A stretch of DNA of 64,000 nucleotides from Limisalsivibrio acetivorans. Its GTDB lineage: Bacteria > Chrysiogenota > Deferribacteres > Deferribacterales > Geovibrionaceae. Below the pieces are notes generated by a model. That model searched no databases, was not told the origin of the DNA, and saw only the letters and a program-made list of their open reading frames with translations. Of the stretch, positions 1 to 8,846 are shown one piece after another. The stretch's first letter is position 1, and the number at the start of each line of letters is the position of its first letter. The stretch lies in contig NZ_ATWF01000001.1 in NCBI RefSeq assembly GCF_000421105.1, positions 239,987 through 303,986 of the forward strand. The letters run 5' to 3'. The position numbers and the translations under genes are program-made.

Positions 1-10
1 AAAGGACAAG

Positions 11-532
11 ATGTACTTCGCCTTCTACAAGCCCGAAGGTGTTTTAACAGCTTACGGAGAAGGGCAGGGGGGGAAGAAGACCCTCGATAACTGGCCCCGA
101 CTTGCAAGATACAAGCTCCCCTATTCGGGAAGGCTTGATTACGACAGCGAAGGGCTTATCATACTCACAAACGACGGCGATCTTATCCTGCGCCTCCAGA
201 GGGCGGAGTTCAAGGTGGAGAAGGAGTACCATGTAACCACTACGAAGGAGCTCCCAAAGGGGGCCGAAGAGGAGATGCGCCGGGGTTTAAAGACCGAAGA
301 GGCGGAGTACCGCCCCTGCCGTGCCAAACGAACCGGGGAGAGGAGATACAGGGTAGTTCTCACAGAGGGTAAGAAACGTCAGGTGAGGATGATGTTCCGC
401 CATTTCGGCGTCAGGGTTATCAGCCTTAAGCGGGTCCGTATCGGTCCGGTGGATCTTGAGGGGCTTGAGCCCGGTAAATGGCGGGAGCTTAAGGACTACG
501 AGACAGAGGAGCTTATAAGATGTACAGAGTAA
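11..532 (+). CDS. rluE: Large-subunit rRNA pseudouridine synthase, RsuA/RluE type
   Basis: This enzyme isomerises a uridine in 23S rRNA to pseudouridine. The N-terminus carries the family's KPEGVLTAYG stretch, and the catalytic loop GRLDYDSEGLIILTNDG places the nucleophilic Asp at about residue 43. The C-terminal TEGKKRQVRMMFRHFG segment is the usual RNA-binding motif of RsuA/RluE. At 173 residues it has no N-terminal S4 domain, as in RluE. An AAAGGA site lies just upstream of the ATG, so the gene looks complete although it starts 11 bases into the window. Its end overlaps queD by 13 bases, forming an RNA-modification operon. Family assignment is secure; the exact target uridine is inference. 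Confidence 0.85.
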   Translation: MYFAFYKPEGVLTAYGEGQGGKKTLDNWPRLARYKLPYSGRLDYDSEGLIILTNDGDLILRLQRAEFKVEKEYHVTTTKELPKGAEEEMRRGLKTEEAEYRPCRAKRTGERRYRVVLTEGKKRQVRMMFRHFGVRVISLKRVRIGPVDLEGLEPGKWRELKDYETEELIRCTE

Positions 533-882
533 GGGTTATAAAAAGTTTTTCAGCCGCCCACAACCTTCGTGAATATGAGGGTGACTGCGAGAATCTCCAT
601 GGGCATAACTGGCGTGTGGAGGCGTATCTTGCGGGTGAGGAGCTTGACAATATAGGTATGCTGGTGGATTTCAAGGTGCTCAAGAAGCGTCTTAAGGATG
701 TTCTGGATGAGCTGGACCACCAGTACATAAACGATCTCGATTATTTTAAGAGTGTTAACCCCACGAGCGAGAACATGTGCAGATACATATACATGAAGCT
801 GAAGGAGACCTTCGGAGGTATGGTGGAGCGTGTGGTCGTGTGGGAGAGCGATAACTCAGCGGCGGAATACTTTGAGCAGTAA
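520..882 (+). CDS. queD: 6-carboxy-5,6,7,8-tetrahydropterin synthase QueD
   Basis: QueD makes 6-carboxytetrahydropterin from dihydroneopterin triphosphate in queuosine (preQ0) synthesis. The zinc-binding histidines are visible in SFSAAHNL (His14) and LHGHNW (His27, His29), with the QueD-type catalytic Cys23 in GDCENLHGHN. A 120-residue length is normal for the family. The gene overlaps the pseudouridine synthase upstream and queE downstream, so the three are probably cotranscribed and translationally coupled. QueC and QueF are not in the window. A 6-pyruvoyl-tetrahydropterin synthase function is possible for this fold, but adjacency to queE favours QueD. Confidence 0.9.
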   Translation: MYRVRVIKSFSAAHNLREYEGDCENLHGHNWRVEAYLAGEELDNIGMLVDFKVLKKRLKDVLDELDHQYINDLDYFKSVNPTSENMCRYIYMKLKETFGGMVERVVVWESDNSAAEYFEQ

Positions 883-1570
883 GGGCTATATAAAAGAGGT
901 ATTTGCCTCCATACAGGGTGAGGGACTCTTCAGCGGAGCGAGGCAGATATTCATACGTTTTGCCGGCTGTTCTGCGGGTTGCTCCTATTGCGATACGGAC
1001 TATGAGGCCGGGGAAACCTTCGACTTCGGCGGTCTTGAGGTGGAGAACCCGATCTCTGCCTCCGAGCTTGCGGAGCTCGTTCAGGACCGCTGGGAGATGG
1101 GGGAGTTTCACTCCGTTGCCTTCACAGGGGGAGAACCCCTAGAGCAGAAGGAATTCCTCTTTGAGACAGCCTCGATCCTCAGAGAAAACGCACTCCTTAT
1201 GCTGGAGACCTCCGGTTTTAATCATGAACTTATCCCCGAATCGGCAGAACTCTTTGATATGCTCAGTATAGATGTTAAAATATGTGAAGAGGGGTGGGAC
1301 GAGCGTTTACCCGCTCTCCTTGATATACTCAACGAGATACCCGGCGAGTTGTATTACCTTAAACTCATAGCAGATATAAACAATACTGATGAGGACTTCG
1401 AGTTTGCCGCCGGACTTCTAAGCGGGGTGTTCTGCACTGGAATGTTCCTGCAGAGTGTGGATAACTCTCTGGATTTCAAGACAATTGATAAAATACAGGC
1501 TATAATGTATAAAAAGGGAGCGGCTCTCCTTTACAGGCCGCAAATTCATAAATTAGCCGGGTTTAGATGA
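872..1570 (+). CDS. queE: 7-carboxy-7-deazaguanine synthase QueE (radical SAM), TTG start
   Basis: QueE is the radical-SAM enzyme that rearranges 6-carboxytetrahydropterin, the QueD product, to 7-carboxy-7-deazaguanine. FASIQGEGLFSG and the CSAGCSYC cluster motif (CX3CX2C) bind substrate and the 4Fe-4S cluster, and SVAFTGGEPLEQ is the SAM-binding GGE motif. I place the start at a TTG at 872, overlapping the queD stop by 11 bases, because homology begins at about GYIKEVFASIQGEG. An in-frame ATG at 830 would add 14 residues with no family resemblance. The stop overlaps the next gene's ATG. Function is well supported; the start is less sure. Confidence 0.9.
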   Translation: MSSKGYIKEVFASIQGEGLFSGARQIFIRFAGCSAGCSYCDTDYEAGETFDFGGLEVENPISASELAELVQDRWEMGEFHSVAFTGGEPLEQKEFLFETASILRENALLMLETSGFNHELIPESAELFDMLSIDVKICEEGWDERLPALLDILNEIPGELYYLKLIADINNTDEDFEFAAGLLSGVFCTGMFLQSVDNSLDFKTIDKIQAIMYKKGAALLYRPQIHKLAGFR

Positions 1571-3378
1571 TGAAACTTTTCAGCAAAAAGGAACAGACCT
1601 TTCAGGACGCAATGGACCTGTACAACAAGAAGAAGTACAAGCAGGCAGCCGAGATCTGCGAGAATCTTCTTAAGGTTCACAAGGAGAACTTTGAGATTCT
1701 GAACCTCCTGGGCGACACCTACCACAAGCTTGGTGATAAGAAGAAGGCTCTGGAAACCTTTAACAAACTGCTGAAAAAATTCGAAGGGGAGAGCTTTGTG
1801 GACAGAGCTCTCGCTCTGACAAAGAAGATTATAAGGCTTTACCCCGAAGAGGTTGAGTACAGGGAGAAGCTTGCTGAGATATACGGCCGCAAGAAACTCG
1901 TTCGTGAGATGATGGACCTGCTCGAGGATATCGCCACTAATTACGAGTCAGAGGGCAAGCCCACCGAGGCCTCCCGTGTTCTCCGCCGTATGCTTGAGAT
2001 CGACATGAAGAACCCTGCCGATGTTGCTGAGCTCCTCCGCAGGATCGAACGTGCCGGCTCCAAAGAGGATATAACAACAGCCATCGAGAAGGCGCTTGCT
2101 CTGAAGAAGCTCACCGGCGACTACCCCGTTGTATTCGTGGACAAGGCCCTTGAATACGGTGTGGACAGAACCTTCTACATAGACCGCATAGATGACTATA
2201 TCCTCTGCGCACCGGACAGGTTCAGCCATGTTGCAGACATCTCCGCAGAGAAGCTTGAGGAGAAGTTCGACAAAGAGTTCTATGAGCTCATATGCGAAAA
2301 AGTGGACAGCGAACAGCTCGTCCCCTTCCTTGTTCGCCTTAAGCAGAAGTATAAGAGTGCAGACATCTACGGCAGACTTCTGGATATCGCACGGGAGAAT
2401 CAGGATATGGATATGGTGGCGAACCTCACTGCAGAGGTGGCGGCACTTCCTGAGGATGATATCGAGTATGACCTTGCTAAAGCCGTGGTGGAACGTACTT
2501 CCGACATAGAGAATCATGAAATACTGGAAAAGGTATATGAAATAGTCGTAAAAGCCCATGCCTACGACATAAAGGATCAGGTAATGGATATCCTCCGTGA
2601 GGCCTATGAGAAGGCTGGTGAAACGGAGAAGGCGCAGAAGATCGCAGATGAGATATATGGTGCGGCCAGTTCCGGTCCTGAGCCTCTGGATACTGCACCT
2701 GCGGCGGGTGTTATTTCCGACTTCGACGATGATGAAGGTATGGATGACCCCGAAACAAGAGAGATGCTCGAATCTACCTTGTCCAGCTACAGCGGTGGCT
2801 CCGAACAGCCCGAAGGGTTGACTCTGGACAATTTCGGCGATGATTCTTCCGATGAAAACGTTGAGGTGGGAACGGTTGAGCTGGACAGCTTCGGTAGTGA
2901 CGATGACGGCGATGCCAACGTTGCGGAGGAAGAGCTGGAGCTCGACTCCTTCGGCGCCGGCGATGATGAGCCGGAGGTTGAGGAAGAGGTTCTGGATCTT
3001 GACTCCTTTCAGGAAGAAGAGAAAAAGCCCGAACCTAAGCCTGAGCCCCCTAAGGACAAAGTGCTTGAAATACCCGAGGATGAAGAGTTTGACCTAGGTA
3101 TGCTCTCTGCCGATGACGAACCGGAGGAGGATGATATATTCGGCTCCTCTGACAAGGGTGAGGAATCCTCATCCATAGATGACATGTTCGGAGATCTTGA
3201 ACCCTCTGAGCCCGAGCCTGAAGAGGAGAAAGAAGAGGAAAACTCCCCCTCCACCATTGACGATCTCGACTTCGATAACTATACCGGAGATGAAGAGGAG
3301 GTAAAGCCTGAGAAAAACACAGGTTCGGCGGATCTCCTCTCGGATCTGGATTTTGGCGAGGACAGCGATAAAAAGTAA
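1567..3378 (+). CDS. TPR protein with long acidic repeat tail
   Basis: Unnamed scaffold-like protein of 603 residues. Residues 1-170 are helical tetratricopeptide-type repeats (LYNKKKYKQAAEICENLL; LLGDTYHKLGDKKKALETFNKLL), followed by more helical repeat sequence to about 380. The last 220 residues are extremely acidic, apparently disordered, and repeat an L-x-L-D-[NS]-F-[GQ] motif at least four times (LTLDNFG, VELDSFG, LELDSFG, LDLDSFQ). No signal peptide or membrane segment is seen, so it is probably cytoplasmic. It overlaps queE by 4 bases and lies 33 bases before the ntrY-type kinase gene. TPR proteins commonly act as assembly platforms; the partner is unknown. The tail recalls the acidic repeats of FimV-like proteins, but no LysM or membrane domain is present. 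Confidence 0.7.
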   Translation: MMKLFSKKEQTFQDAMDLYNKKKYKQAAEICENLLKVHKENFEILNLLGDTYHKLGDKKKALETFNKLLKKFEGESFVDRALALTKKIIRLYPEEVEYREKLAEIYGRKKLVREMMDLLEDIATNYESEGKPTEASRVLRRMLEIDMKNPADVAELLRRIERAGSKEDITTAIEKALALKKLTGDYPVVFVDKALEYGVDRTFYIDRIDDYILCAPDRFSHVADISAEKLEEKFDKEFYELICEKVDSEQLVPFLVRLKQKYKSADIYGRLLDIARENQDMDMVANLTAEVAALPEDDIEYDLAKAVVERTSDIENHEILEKVYEIVVKAHAYDIKDQVMDILREAYEKAGETEKAQKIADEIYGAASSGPEPLDTAPAAGVISDFDDDEGMDDPETREMLESTLSSYSGGSEQPEGLTLDNFGDDSSDENVEVGTVELDSFGSDDDGDANVAEEELELDSFGAGDDEPEVEEEVLDLDSFQEEEKKPEPKPEPPKDKVLEIPEDEEFDLGMLSADDEPEEDDIFGSSDKGEESSSIDDMFGDLEPSEPEPEEEKEEENSPSTIDDLDFDNYTGDEEEVKPEKNTGSADLLSDLDFGEDSDKK

Positions 3379-3411
3379 CAGCCGGGTGCTGTATCCGCCC
3401 CGGAGGAGATT

Positions 3412-5565
3412 TTGACAGGTAAAGGAAGATACACCATAAGAAGAATACTCATGTATTCTCTGCTTGTTGCCGCCCTTCTTGTGGTGAACCTCCTTGTCGG
3501 CTCCAATATAGTCAATACCGGTTTCCCCTGGTATTCCAATATCTCCATTTTCCTTCTTATAAATACTAATATCATTCTACTGCTCGTGGTGTTCATACTC
3601 ATTTTCCGAAACCTCGGAAAGCTTCTTGTGGACCGAAAACGGAATATCTTCGGGACGAGGCTCCAGAGCAAGCTGGTCATTTTCTCCGTTATACTTGCCG
3701 TTATCCCTGTTTTCATCGTTTTTGCGTTCTCAAGCACAGTCATAAACAACAGTATCGATAAATGGTTCGATGCCCAGATTGAGCAGGCTTTGAAAAGCTC
3801 CATCGACCTTATGCAGAAGTATCAGAACAGGCTCGAGCAGGACATTATTGAGCAGAGCGACATACTTTCCCAGCTCATTACCTCCAGAGGCTTCATGTTC
3901 AGCAATAAGAAGGAGGAGCTGCAGGAGTTTATCAAAGACTACATCGAGCGGAACCAGATTGACGGCATCGCCGTTTACAATAACCAGAAGGTGAAGCTGA
4001 GTTCCGAGGAGAAGGGGAGTTTCTTCTTCTTTTCCTTCCTTAACGACGATGTTGTGGAAGAGATACTGAGCAAGAAGCAGGTGGCGAGATACGAATTCTT
4101 TGGATACGACCAGATCTACTGGGTCGGACATCCCATCTCCTCAAAAACCAACGAGAACATCGTTGTGGGTGGGCTGTTCCTGTATAGAAAGGTGCCATCC
4201 AACGAGGCGGAAAAGGTTTCCAAGATCCTAGATTCTTATAACAATTACTCTCAGGTTAAATTCTTCGCAGAGCCTGTGAAAAACTCATACAAGATCCTGC
4301 TAATCCTTATGACGCTCCTTGTGGTTTTCGCCGGCATATGGGGTAGCCTTATCTTCTCAAGGGGTATCACTGAGCCTTTGGAAAAGCTCGCAGAGGCCTC
4401 TTTGGACGTCTCCCGGGGTAATCTGGATGTTAACCTGGAATCCGTGGGGGATGACGAGATCGGTTTCCTTACCAAATCCTTCAACGACATGGTGAAAAGG
4501 CTCAAGGAGCATAACGAGGAGCTTAACCTTAAGAATGAGAAACTGGCGGAGATGTTTATGCAGATCGCCCGTGACAATCAGTACATCGATACGATCTTCA
4601 AGAACGTTAAATCCGCCATTGTGCTTTATGATGGCAACATGAACCCGCTTAAATCAAACGACCTTGCCCAGATGGTTATCGAGCAGAACCCCATTGAGTT
4701 CGAGCAGAAGGTTGCCGTCAGGATGGAGGAGTTTTTCCGCTCCAATAAGCATATATATCATTATCAGACCGAGCTTCTGCTCAACGGAGAGATACGAACC
4801 TTCACCGCCAATATCACCAAGCTTTACGGTCAGGACGGCTCCGTAGAGAATATTGTTATGGTTCTGGACGATATCACCGACATCGTCCATTATCAGCGGA
4901 TGACTATCTGGAAGGAGATCGCCACACGCATCGCCCATGAGATCAAAAATCCCCTCACTCCTATTAAGCTCACAGCGGAGAGGGTTAAAAAACGCCTCGG
5001 CACAAGTCTTTCTGAAAATTCGGATAAGGAGCTTGTAAACAGCAGTATGGAGACTATAATAACCGAGGTTAACGAGCTCCAGAATATGGTGAACGAGTTC
5101 AATATGTTTGCAAGGCTCCCCGAGCTTGCCAAGGACAGCTTTGACCTCTGCGGGTTCTTCGATGAGATACTCCAGTTCTACGAGCAGTCCCACACGCATA
5201 TAAGCTTTGAGATAGACTGCGCACCACCTTCAAAGGTGAACGCCGATAGAAATCAGCTTAAGCGTGTGTTCTTCAACCTTATGAACAACGCCATCCAAGC
5301 CATCGAAGGGGAGGGGAGCATAACCATAACCTCTGCTGAGCAGGGGGGGATGTACCGTATAACCTTTACTGATAGTGGGAAGGGGATCCCGTCCGAGGAC
5401 ATCTCCAAGATCTTTGTTCCATATTTCAGCAAAAAACCGGATGGAACAGGGCTCGGTCTTGCCATCGTGCGGAAGATTATCGAGGAGCACAACGGGAGGA
5501 TAACCGCAGAGAGCAAAGAGGGTGAGTACACCCGATTCATAATAGAACTGCCGAAAGGGGCATAG
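3412..5565 (+). CDS. ntrY: NtrY-type membrane sensor histidine kinase, TTG start
   Basis: A 717-residue sensor kinase. Three hydrophobic segments occur in the first 110 residues and a fourth at about 290-312, just before a HAMP domain (ITEPLEKLAEASLDVSRGNL). A PAS-like region follows, then the H-box ARIAHEIKNPLTPIKL with phospho-acceptor His509 and an HATPase domain with N, G1 (DSGKGIP) and G2 (GTGLGLAI) boxes. The AHEIKNPLTPIKL signature and four-TM layout are typical of NtrY. The TTG start follows a GGAGGA site at 3402. Its stop directly abuts the ATG of the sigma54-type regulator, so they form a pair. In characterised bacteria NtrYX senses nitrogen or redox state; the signal here is unknown. 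Confidence 0.88.
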   Translation: MTGKGRYTIRRILMYSLLVAALLVVNLLVGSNIVNTGFPWYSNISIFLLINTNIILLLVVFILIFRNLGKLLVDRKRNIFGTRLQSKLVIFSVILAVIPVFIVFAFSSTVINNSIDKWFDAQIEQALKSSIDLMQKYQNRLEQDIIEQSDILSQLITSRGFMFSNKKEELQEFIKDYIERNQIDGIAVYNNQKVKLSSEEKGSFFFFSFLNDDVVEEILSKKQVARYEFFGYDQIYWVGHPISSKTNENIVVGGLFLYRKVPSNEAEKVSKILDSYNNYSQVKFFAEPVKNSYKILLILMTLLVVFAGIWGSLIFSRGITEPLEKLAEASLDVSRGNLDVNLESVGDDEIGFLTKSFNDMVKRLKEHNEELNLKNEKLAEMFMQIARDNQYIDTIFKNVKSAIVLYDGNMNPLKSNDLAQMVIEQNPIEFEQKVAVRMEEFFRSNKHIYHYQTELLLNGEIRTFTANITKLYGQDGSVENIVMVLDDITDIVHYQRMTIWKEIATRIAHEIKNPLTPIKLTAERVKKRLGTSLSENSDKELVNSSMETIITEVNELQNMVNEFNMFARLPELAKDSFDLCGFFDEILQFYEQSHTHISFEIDCAPPSKVNADRNQLKRVFFNLMNNAIQAIEGEGSITITSAEQGGMYRITFTDSGKGIPSEDISKIFVPYFSKKPDGTGLGLAIVRKIIEEHNGRITAESKEGEYTRFIIELPKGA

Positions 5566-6936
5566 ATGGTACGAACTTTAATTATTGATGATGAAAAGAA
5601 TATCTGCCTTACTATAAAAGGTATCCTTGAGGATGAAGGGTACGAGGTTGATTATGCTCTAACCTTTAAAGAGGGGTTTGAGAAACTTAAAGGACAGATG
5701 TACGACTTTGTGTTTCTGGACATATGGCTCCCCGATCACGACGGTATTGAGGGGCTTAAGGAGATAAAGCGGTATTTCCCCGAGATCGAGGTTGTTATGA
5801 TAAGCGGTCACGGGAATATCGAAAACGCCGTGGAGGCGATACGCCTAGGTGCTTACGATTTCCTTGAGAAACCCCTCTCCCTTGACCGTATTATCCTCAT
5901 AATTAAGCACCTTGAGGATAAGCTGGGTCTTCTGCACGATTTGCGTGAGTACAAGTTTAATCTGCTTAAGAAATACGACATCATCGGCGCAAGCAAAGAG
6001 ATGGTGGAGCTTAAGAAGAAGATAGAGAAGATCGCCCCCACAAACGCCTGGGTACTTATCACAGGAGAGAACGGAACGGGAAAGGAGCATGTGGCACGGC
6101 TTGTTCATATGCTCAGTAAACGGAGCAAAAACAATTTTGTGGAGATAAACTGCGCCGCTATCCCCTCTGATCTTCTAGAAAGCGAGATGTTTGGCCATGA
6201 AAAGGGAGCCTTCACAGGGGCCCACGCCAGAACCACAGGTAAGCTTGAGGTAGCGGACGGGGGAACCGTCTTCCTTGATGAGATAGGTGATATGGAGCTG
6301 TCCTCTCAAGCGAAACTCCTGCGTGTGCTTGAAACAAACCAGTTCACAAGGGTGGGAGGAAATGAGCTCGTAACATCCGATTTCCGCCTTATCTGCGCTA
6401 CAAACAAGAACCTTGAGGAGGAAATAAAAGCTGGGAACTTCCGGGAGGATCTTTACTACCGGATTAACGTGGTCCCCTTTGTTGTGCCGCCTCTGCGTGA
6501 GCGAACCGATGATATCCCGTTTCTGGTAGATTTTTTCATAAAGGAAGCCTGCTCGCTTAACGGTATGGAACTGAAGGTCATAAACAACAGCCTTATGGAT
6601 GTTTTCCTCAACTTCTCATGGCCGGGCAACGTTCGCCAGCTTAAGAATATAGTCGAACGTATGGTGGTTCTATCCGAAGGGGATGAGCTTGATGTGGAGG
6701 ATGCGCCCTCCTTCCTCCTCGGCGACAGGGAGCGGGTTACAAAATACGACGTTGAGTTCAGCTACCCCCTCAAGCACGCAAAGGAAAACTTCGAAAGGTA
6801 TTATATCCTTAACGTTCTTAAAGCGAATTCATGGAACATCAGCCAATCCGCCCGTGTCCTTGATATTGAGCGGACCTATCTCCATAGAAAGATTAAACAC
6901 TACGAGCTTGATAAGCTCAAAAATAACGGCAAATAG
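5566..6936 (+). CDS. ntrX: NtrX-type sigma54-dependent response regulator
   Basis: Response regulator of 456 residues. The receiver domain carries DDE near residue 8 and phospho-acceptor Asp52 (FLDIWLP). The AAA+ domain has Walker A GENGTGKEH (167-175), the sigma54-contacting GAFTGA loop (214-219) and Walker B VFLDEIGDM. A C-terminal Fis-type helix-turn-helix (NISQSARVLDIERTYLHRKIKHY) completes it. The intact GAFTGA implies activation at sigma54 promoters. It starts one base after the ntrY stop and is presumably phosphorylated by that kinase. Targets cannot be read from the window. Confidence 0.9.
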   Translation: MVRTLIIDDEKNICLTIKGILEDEGYEVDYALTFKEGFEKLKGQMYDFVFLDIWLPDHDGIEGLKEIKRYFPEIEVVMISGHGNIENAVEAIRLGAYDFLEKPLSLDRIILIIKHLEDKLGLLHDLREYKFNLLKKYDIIGASKEMVELKKKIEKIAPTNAWVLITGENGTGKEHVARLVHMLSKRSKNNFVEINCAAIPSDLLESEMFGHEKGAFTGAHARTTGKLEVADGGTVFLDEIGDMELSSQAKLLRVLETNQFTRVGGNELVTSDFRLICATNKNLEEEIKAGNFREDLYYRINVVPFVVPPLRERTDDIPFLVDFFIKEACSLNGMELKVINNSLMDVFLNFSWPGNVRQLKNIVERMVVLSEGDELDVEDAPSFLLGDRERVTKYDVEFSYPLKHAKENFERYYILNVLKANSWNISQSARVLDIERTYLHRKIKHYELDKLKNNGK

Positions 6937-6946
6937 AGGCATTTGA

Positions 6947-7408
6947 ATGGTTTCTGTAAGATACTTCGCACTCTCATTAATTATATTCCTGATCGCAGGG
7001 TTTCTTGTATACAAAGGGCTTGAAAAGACCGACGCGGACGATATAGAAGACATCCAGAAAGCTATGGGGGGCGGCTCCTTCACCAAGGTTGAAAAATTCA
7101 GCGAAGGTGAGGCGAACACAGTCCATTTTCAAGGGCTTAGCATACCCGTAAGCTTCAACGGTATCGATTACGCCTGCAAAGGGGATATGAAAGCTGAAAC
7201 CCTTGACAGCAAGTCCGCCAAAGAGATCATGAAGTATCGCTACGATGCGCTCATATACCTTTCAAAGACCCTGCCCGATTACGTTGCAGGAAGGATAGAG
7301 CTTAGCGAAGCTGCGGATAAGGTCGGCGCAGAATATGGTATTGTCAGAGAGGTTAAGGAACCGGGTGTGTTCACCTTTATAAACTTCGGGTGTACGGAGC
7401 TTCCCTAG
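6947..7408 (+). CDS. Small N-terminally anchored protein of unknown function
   Basis: I do not recognise this 153-residue protein. Residues 4-22 form one hydrophobic segment (VRYFALSLIIFLIAGFLVY), predicting an N-terminal membrane anchor with the remainder exported. The soluble part has two cysteines (YACKGD and NFGCTELP) that could pair. A GAGG site precedes the ATG. It follows ntrX by 10 bases and is probably the last gene of the ntrYX operon, so it may be a periplasmic accessory to that system; this is inference from position. The last four bases overlap the end of the convergent HD-GYP gene. Confidence 0.6.
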   Translation: MVSVRYFALSLIIFLIAGFLVYKGLEKTDADDIEDIQKAMGGGSFTKVEKFSEGEANTVHFQGLSIPVSFNGIDYACKGDMKAETLDSKSAKEIMKYRYDALIYLSKTLPDYVAGRIELSEAADKVGAEYGIVREVKEPGVFTFINFGCTELP

Positions 7409-8649
7409 GCGCTTTCCACGTTAACCTGAGTAATTTGAGCATATTCCGCTCTTGCCATTTCCTGAGCCTGAAAACGGCGTGTGTTTATATCGTGGAAGTT
7501 CTCCTCAAGTCTCTGATAAACAAGATTATCCAGCTTGCCCTCTGCCACAAGCTCCTTCATGGTATTTCGAAGCTCAAGGTTACACATCCCTTTCCTGTAA
7601 GGTCTGTCCTCCGCCAGGGCAGTGAAAATGTCGGCTACGCTTATTATCCTTGAGCCAAGGGGGAGTTCATCTCGTTCAAGGTGGAAGGGATAGCCCGTTC
7701 CGTCGTTCTTTTCATGGTGGAAAGATGCCCAGAGCTTTATGACGTCAAGCGCTTCTATGGGGTCCAGGATATTATAGGTGTGGAACGTATGGCTCTTTAT
7801 TATGTTGAACTCTTCTGCGGTAAGCTTTTCAGGCTTCTCGAGTATCTCCGGGGGAACGGCGACCTTGCCGATGTCGTGGAGGTATCCCGCTATCTTCACA
7901 AGCTTGCACTGTATTCTTGATAGCCCGCAAACCTCGCCTATCGCCTCCGCTGTTTCTGCCACGCCGCTGGAATGGGTTGCTGTGAAGTTGCTCCGGAAGT
8001 CTATCATCTTGCTGAACATTCTTGAAAGCCCCATAAGTTCGTCCAGATCCATCTCAACCTTGTATTGGCTGGCGATCTTTTTGAGCTTCATATCGATGTG
8101 GCTGTATTGGGTATGGAGCCAGAAGTATTCCTTATGGGCTATCCTGTTGAATGCATCGGCTACATCGGGGTGGAAGGTAGTGCCCTTTCTGTCCATAATT
8201 TTTCTGTGTATGGAGTCAGTCTGGTTGAGGATATATTCATCCCCCCGTATCAGAACATCAACTCTGTCAGCAAGATGGAGGATATGACTCTCTAAAGGGA
8301 CGCTGTCTCCTTTCTCTTCGTATGTTCTGTGGTGGTGTCTCACAAATGAGGCAATCTTAGCAAACGGAGGGAAGGTGTTCAGTAGGTGGTAGCCCAGCTC
8401 GGCATGCTCATTGGGGTTGTCCAGCTCGAATTTGAGGGTATCCAGTCTGTCACTCAGTGAGATTGAGCCTATGTCGTGAAGAGCTCCGGCTATCATAAGG
8501 TTGTTGATCTGCTCACTCCGGAACCCGAGCTCATAGCCCAATTCTGTGGCTAGATACGCCACCTTCTTGTGGTGGTTCGCCACCTCCGGGCTAATAAGAT
8601 CTATAGCTCCGGAGAGGGAGAGCACAATTTCACTCAGAGGTATAAACAT
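7405..8649 (-). CDS. Tandem HD / HD-GYP domain protein
   Basis: Two HD-family phosphohydrolase domains in series. The first has LMIAGALHDIGSISL and a later FVRHHHRTYEE; the second is a full HD-GYP domain with AGYLHDIGKVAVPPEIL, FHHEKNDGTGYPF and SRIISVADIFTALAEDRPYRKG. HD-GYP proteins hydrolyse cyclic-di-GMP (some act on cGAMP) with a di-iron centre; intact HD and GYP motifs suggest activity. There is no receiver or membrane domain. The start at 8649 is preferred because AAAGGA lies 8 bases upstream, whereas an ATG at 8658 directly abuts it. The gene diverges from the SOS promoter region. Confidence 0.85.
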   Translation of the reverse strand: MFIPLSEIVLSLSGAIDLISPEVANHHKKVAYLATELGYELGFRSEQINNLMIAGALHDIGSISLSDRLDTLKFELDNPNEHAELGYHLLNTFPPFAKIASFVRHHHRTYEEKGDSVPLESHILHLADRVDVLIRGDEYILNQTDSIHRKIMDRKGTTFHPDVADAFNRIAHKEYFWLHTQYSHIDMKLKKIASQYKVEMDLDELMGLSRMFSKMIDFRSNFTATHSSGVAETAEAIGEVCGLSRIQCKLVKIAGYLHDIGKVAVPPEILEKPEKLTAEEFNIIKSHTFHTYNILDPIEALDVIKLWASFHHEKNDGTGYPFHLERDELPLGSRIISVADIFTALAEDRPYRKGMCNLELRNTMKELVAEGKLDNLVYQRLEENFHDINTRRFQAQEMARAEYAQITQVNVESA

Positions 8650-8787
8650 ACGTTCCATCCTTTAAATATACCGATAATTTTTTTCGACACAATAGCAATG
8701 ATCACAAAAATCAATAATATTTATCAATTTTTTACAAATGTTCATTAAATCACTATTTTGGTCTTTATTCGTCCATCGAATTTAGTT

Positions 8788-8816
8788 TTGACAATGCGGG
8801 TCTTGGGGTATATATT
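8788..8816 (+). promoter_or_regulatory. Strong sigma70-type promoter upstream of the repeats and lexA
   Basis: A consensus -35 TTGACA (8788-8793) is separated by exactly 17 bases from TATATT (8811-8816). Transcription would begin near 8823 and run rightward. The LexA-type box at 8826 sits at the start point. No ORF begins close by; the next credible gene is lexA at 9535, giving an unusually long leader of about 700 nt. Confidence 0.7.
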
Positions 8817-8825
8817 ACGGGTAGG

Positions 8826-8839
8826 CGAACAGGCGTTCG
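8826..8839 (+). promoter_or_regulatory. LexA (SOS) box
   Basis: The 14-mer CGAACAGGCGTTCG has perfect 5-bp inverted arms CGAAC/GTTCG with a 4-base centre, matching the Gram-positive-type LexA operator consensus CGAAC-N4-GTTCG. It overlaps the expected start of the promoter at 8788-8816, an ideal place for repression. The lexA gene lies 700 bp downstream on the same strand. Confidence 0.7.
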
Positions 8840-8846
8840 TGTTTTT

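Noticed and set aside
1948-2559. 203-codon minus-strand ORF inside the TPR gene
   Set aside because: Antisense shadow of a well-supported coding frame.
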